DNA from: Enoplosus armatus
Taxonomy: Eukaryota; Chordata; Actinopteri; Centrarchiformes; Enoplosidae
Direction: 5' to 3'
Length of the DNA: 64,000 nucleotides
Assembly (NCBI RefSeq): GCF_043641665.1
Contig: NC_092200.1
Location: 11,167,694 to 11,231,693 of the forward strand
A model generated the notes under the pieces. The model was not told where the DNA came from. It searched no databases and saw nothing but the letters and a program-made list of their open reading frames with translations. Position 1 is the first letter of the stretch. Each line of letters starts with the position of its first letter. Below are positions 59,890 to 64,000 of the stretch, in pieces. Position numbers and translations under genes: made by a program.

Positions 59890-62800
59890 GTAAGTGTTCA
59901 AACAAACACACATAAACACGCACACACACACACCAGGGTGAGATCATCGATTTGACTCATTAAGTTTTCCTCTCCATAATTATGTGAACTTTTCTGTGTG
60001 CTGCATGTAGTTATTTATATCCTGTCTACATCCACCTACATTCTCCATTCCTTCACTCTAACCTTGATCACATATTTTTCCTCCGTCGACATCTCCATCC
60101 CTCGCTTCACTCTTCACAATTTTTAGACAATTTATAGACCATTTATGGACAGTTTCCAGACCATTTCCTCAGGACATTTTACTGTTGCTAGGAGACATAA
60201 ACACTATTGGACACATGCTGTCTGCTCTTAGTTGTAAGAAAAAAAAGAAGCAAAAAGAAGTAAACTACCTGTTTAAGTACCTCACTGAAACAGCTCACAG
60301 TCACAGCCTATTGAGTGTCTAGTTAGCAATTAGCTGTTCCTCTGATAGTTTATGTCCTTTCCCCTGACAACGGCTGCAAACGAGACATTGACTGAAATGT
60401 TGGGATTGCATGTTGTTGTCTACAAAATGATAATGAAATGCCATTAGTTTATTTTGTAGAAAGTAACAAAGGTAGTCAAAGGTAGGTAGAGTATCACTCT
60501 CTAGAAAGGACACATGAAAACCATTATAAACAATTTGCACATCTGGCTGATGTTGCTGAACATCAACAGTGATTGTCCAATCATAGCTTAACAACCGTAA
60601 CTAGACACTGCAGGCCTCTCAAATTATGGATTTCTTCAGATGTTGAAATGTTGTTTAGATGCGGAGTGATGCTGAGAAAGAGAGTCTGGTATCTCCTGTT
60701 TAGCCTTTCCAAAACCAAAAACACGAAAGCACTATAGTGTTGTCTGCTGTAATCTAAGATACAATCATTAGCATGTCTGGCTAACTTTTCTTATGCATGT
60801 ATCAGTAGTGCATATTTAGGACCCCTTTTACAACATTTTTATTTTAAACGAGTCTGCTGGAAACATTAAAAAGTCAGCCGGAGACGTAACAACTTAACGT
60901 TACCTTGTTTAGCCAGCTAACTACAGCTGATGAATTATGCCAGTGACAGTTGTCAAAATCGACATTGGCAACTAGAGAAGTGAAGCCTGCTTTTGTCTAC
61001 CTCTGACTGAAATCAAGGAAGCATTACTAAGAATTTTGAGAGGTAAATAATCACTGTGAACTGCAAATGTGCTGTGTGAGAACAGAAAGGTTGACAAGCG
61101 TTTCAACGTTTAACGAACAGTTAATTGTGGACTTTTCTGCTTATTATTTATTGTCAAAATAGTTTATATAAAGATTTTAGGTTGTCTTGAAAAACTTTCC
61201 CTTCCTCTTTTTCCTGTTTGTTCCTTCCCACGAGACACAAAGCAGACACAACCTTCCTCGCAGGCCTTTAATTACTACATGGCTGTGCAGTTTTTAGACA
61301 CAGTATATTCTGCATCAGATTTCTTTGTCCTTATCCTTTATCTTACATTTCTATTGAACAACTAAACTGTAATGAAATGCTGTGAAACTCAGTCAAAAGA
61401 AAGTATCAATGGCGATCAATGCAGCTCTGTCTACCCACGGCGAAGCAGAAAAATATCATTGAGCTGTTTTCAGTCCAGCAGACTTTCAGTCAGGTAATAA
61501 CACAGGATTCTGTCTACGGCAAAATTGTCTTGAAGACCAAGGTCACTGTGTGTCGAAAGATGCATTCAAAGACTCATGTTCAGTATAACCGGCCAGCACA
61601 GACACAAGGACTCTTGCACGACAACCCTTTCTCTCTCTCTCACTCCGTCTGTCTTCCCCGTCTATGTCACTTCATTGTTAGCTGAGGTGGCACTCTGAAC
61701 CAATTGAGTGCAATGATGATAACTAACTGCCCAGCTAACGTGATACGTTCCTGCCTTGTGCTTTCTGCATGAGGGGGATCACACACCAGGCAGTGGGTCA
61801 GCTGTGGTCAATGCGTTTGTGTTCTCTAATGTACCAGAATGGCCCATTAAGCTCCAGTGGCTTAATGCTTTGGTTGAAATATAGGAGCATTAATAAAAAG
61901 CGTCAACGTTACAGTTAGCAATCAGGCATGGTTCACTAACACAAAGCCTGCTGTACAGAAAGAGGAAAGAAAGGATGAAAGAGGAACTCAGAAGCTTCAC
62001 TGTCTCTGCTTCAGTGTTTAGTCTGATTGATCAGCTGTGATTATACAGTAGTTTCTTACTGCAGGGAGGTAGCTTCATTGAGAAACATTATATAATAGTA
62101 GATATTGTCTGGTTAAAGCTAAAAAGTAATTTTACACTTTAAACATAAATGTACTCACTTAGCTCTTGTGAGTTACCTCTAGCCACACACACAGTTTTGG
62201 TTTTGTTTGCCCAGGTTTTTAAAATGTGTGTCTCTGAAATCTCTGCTGCCATGCCAGTACAATAAATTCAACTTGTGGTGCTCACAGCATTAAATCTTCA
62301 TCAATATCTCCCACTTTCTCCCATTTCCCAGTTACACTGGATAATATTGTGAACATTTTCACTGAAACTACTTTCTGTCAAAGAAAACGTCCCTGTGAAA
62401 ACTTTAAATAGCGTGTTCTGTGAGAAAAATCTGTTTTTTGTCATTTTGGTTAACCGGCTCTTTAAAGGCATGACAGATGGGTATCATTTTCTCTTGTGAC
62501 CTGAAGCTTGAGGGTGTGTTCGGCGCTGAGCTGGTAATTTACGTACTGATTGGGCAGTTCTTTTTTCTCCCCTTGCTAGTATACCAGCGCACAACAAATA
62601 CGTTCATTTTCCGAAGACGGTGTTTCAACACACCATTACCATAGTTTGTTAAAGTTAAATCATGAAGAATCAAGATTTCATTGAACACAATGATCGGCAT
62701 TTCCGCCATTTTACCTGAAGGAATCAAAATGAGCACAATTGGTTATCTTCTGGTTGATTCTCTTTTTGGTTTAACCAGTGGCATTCAACTCAGTGCCACA

Positions 62801-62945
62801 CATCTGCATTCAAACTGTGAAAAGGTGGAATTATTGTTCATAAAATTGCACCGATGCATGTACAGTATGCGTATAAATGTCATTGGCTTGTTAAGGCAGT
62901 TGACCCCTAAAAGTTCATCCAAAGTTTCTAACAAGCTTGTCAATT

Positions 62946-63022
62946 CAAGTCAAGTCAATTTTATTTATATAGCCCTAATCACAAATGTGCCTCAGGGGGC
63001 TTTACAATCTGTACAGTATACC
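62946..63022. repeat. Teleost interspersed repeat fragment
   Basis: The run 'tcaattttatttatatagcc' then 'caaatgtgcctcagggggct' and 'ttacaatctgtacag' belongs to a repeat pattern very frequent in teleost genomes. Its class is not clear to me. Confidence 0.55.
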
Positions 63023-63820
63023 ACAACCTTGATTTGGATAAGGTTGACTGTCTACACCTCAGATTTGTTGCCCTGGTCATAAAGCTGTAAAGCTCTGCAT
63101 ACTTTGCATGTCTAGAGGTTTGTTTTTGCTGGCATGTGAGGACAGAAAGCACAAAATGTGTGCCTTTAAAACAAGTTGTATCACTATGCTTTGTTTATTT
63201 ACATCCCAATCTCATTTATTCTTACCTTGTGTGAGAATCAGCACCTTTGCAGAGCAGCTGCTAATTTCCATGGTCTCATGAAGATGTGCATTTATCTTTC
63301 TCTTCACAGTTATATTTTGCTCTGTTTTTTAATAACTTAGCTTTCATGGCCCGATGATAGTCTTTGTGCGGTTCAAACACATCTCATTGTTCCGGGTAGT
63401 AGAGTATACAAAGCTTTTTCAGACTGCCAAATTACAACCCTTGCTTTTTTTTTTTTTTTTTAAATAAAAGCAAAAAAAAGCTGAGTCATTACAGAATATG
63501 CCGACACATATACACACACGCACGCATACGTACACACAAACAGTGTGTGAGGGAAGACAAACCTCTCGTTAAACCTATTATCATTCTCTTTTGTGAGTCA
63601 TTGTGCTCCATGTAATGTAGTGTAATCCCTGGTTGTTGAGAATGTGCAGAGTGAGGCTGCCATGGCTTCTCTTCAGCCAAACTGGGATGACTACAAACAC
63701 ATTAAATATACCCCTGTGGATCACAACAGCACAACACTCGCACTTTACTCAGACAAACCTTATCCTTTTTGGACATTCAGAGATTTGTCTTGAGTCTTAG
63801 ATAAAAAATGTACAATTTAT

Positions 63821-64000
63821 TAAAGAAATTGTTTGACATTTTGGTAAATACACTTGTTCACTTTCTTGCAGAGAGTTAGATGAATAGGTCGATACCACTC
63901 TCATGTCTGTATGCTAAATATAAAGCTACAGCCGGTTAGCTTAGCTTAGCATAAAGACTGAAAGAAGGGGGAAACAGTTAGCCTGGCTCTGTCCAAAGGT
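63821..64000. mobile_element. Fold-back MITE, second copy (cut by the window end)
   Basis: The left arm matches 49840-50000: 'gtttgacattttggtaaata', 'ctttcttgcagagagttaga', 'atgctaaatataaagctaca', 'gttagcttagcttagcataa' and 'agttagcctggctct'. The loop and right arm would lie beyond base 64000. Confidence 0.7.

Larger units (their letters stand above)
59890..64000 (+). other. Intron after the signal-peptide exon (continues beyond the window)
   Basis: No exon is seen to the end of the window. It contains a short (AC)n near 59917-59933, a repeat fragment at 62946-63022, A/T homopolymers near 63447-63478 and the start of a fold-back MITE at 63821. The rest is unremarkable. Confidence 0.5.

Noticed and set aside
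1..64000. CRISPR arrays, operons, prokaryotic defence systems or rRNA genes
   Set aside because: The window is vertebrate nuclear DNA. The only regularly repeated sequences are microsatellites and transposable elements.

Overview
This window is vertebrate nuclear DNA, most probably from a spiny-rayed (percomorph-like) teleost fish. The evidence is split genes with canonical GT/AG introns, long AT-rich introns and intergenic DNA, very abundant (GT)n, (AC)n and (TA)n microsatellites, and interspersed repeats of types common in teleosts: a Tc1/mariner element, fold-back MITEs and tRNA-derived SINEs. No bacterial or organellar gene organisation is present. Almost all of the open reading frames of 60-160 codons in the window are chance ORFs in non-coding DNA.

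Layout. (1) 1-821 holds the last three coding exons of TIMM21, a TIM23-complex subunit, on the + strand, followed by its 3' UTR. (2) About 2.5-10.45 kb is a compact gene on the same strand. Joining its coding exons 3075-3094, 3212-3371, 7190-7322 and 9567-9787 gives an unbroken 177-residue protein with one N-terminal membrane segment and three PPPY motifs. I do not recognise a named family. (3) About 10.45-28 kb is a gene-free interval with repeats, microsatellites and stretches that look like conserved non-coding elements. (4) About 28.05-28.66 kb is a GC-rich first exon with a good splice donor. It is probably the 5' UTR of a third + strand gene, whose signal-peptide exon is at 59678-59889, implying an intron of about 31 kb. 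The gene continues past the end of the window and its identity is open. (5) The 31-kb intron carries a 1.33-kb Tc1-like transposon with an internally deleted transposase, a fold-back MITE, a 580-bp terminal-inverted-repeat element, a SINE and many microsatellites. (6) 59890-64000 is further intron, ending inside a second copy of the fold-back MITE.

The most notable points are the triple-PPxY membrane protein, a perfect 14-bp hairpin lying exactly 14 nt after the start codon in the signal-peptide exon, and a Tc1-like transposase remnant whose D-to-E spacing is 38 residues rather than the usual 34. In human, TIMM21 lies at 18q22.3, not far from FBXO15, NETO1, CBLN2 and CYB5A (recalled from memory). 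That synteny is the only hint to the third gene, and its signal-peptide exon does not obviously match any of these.
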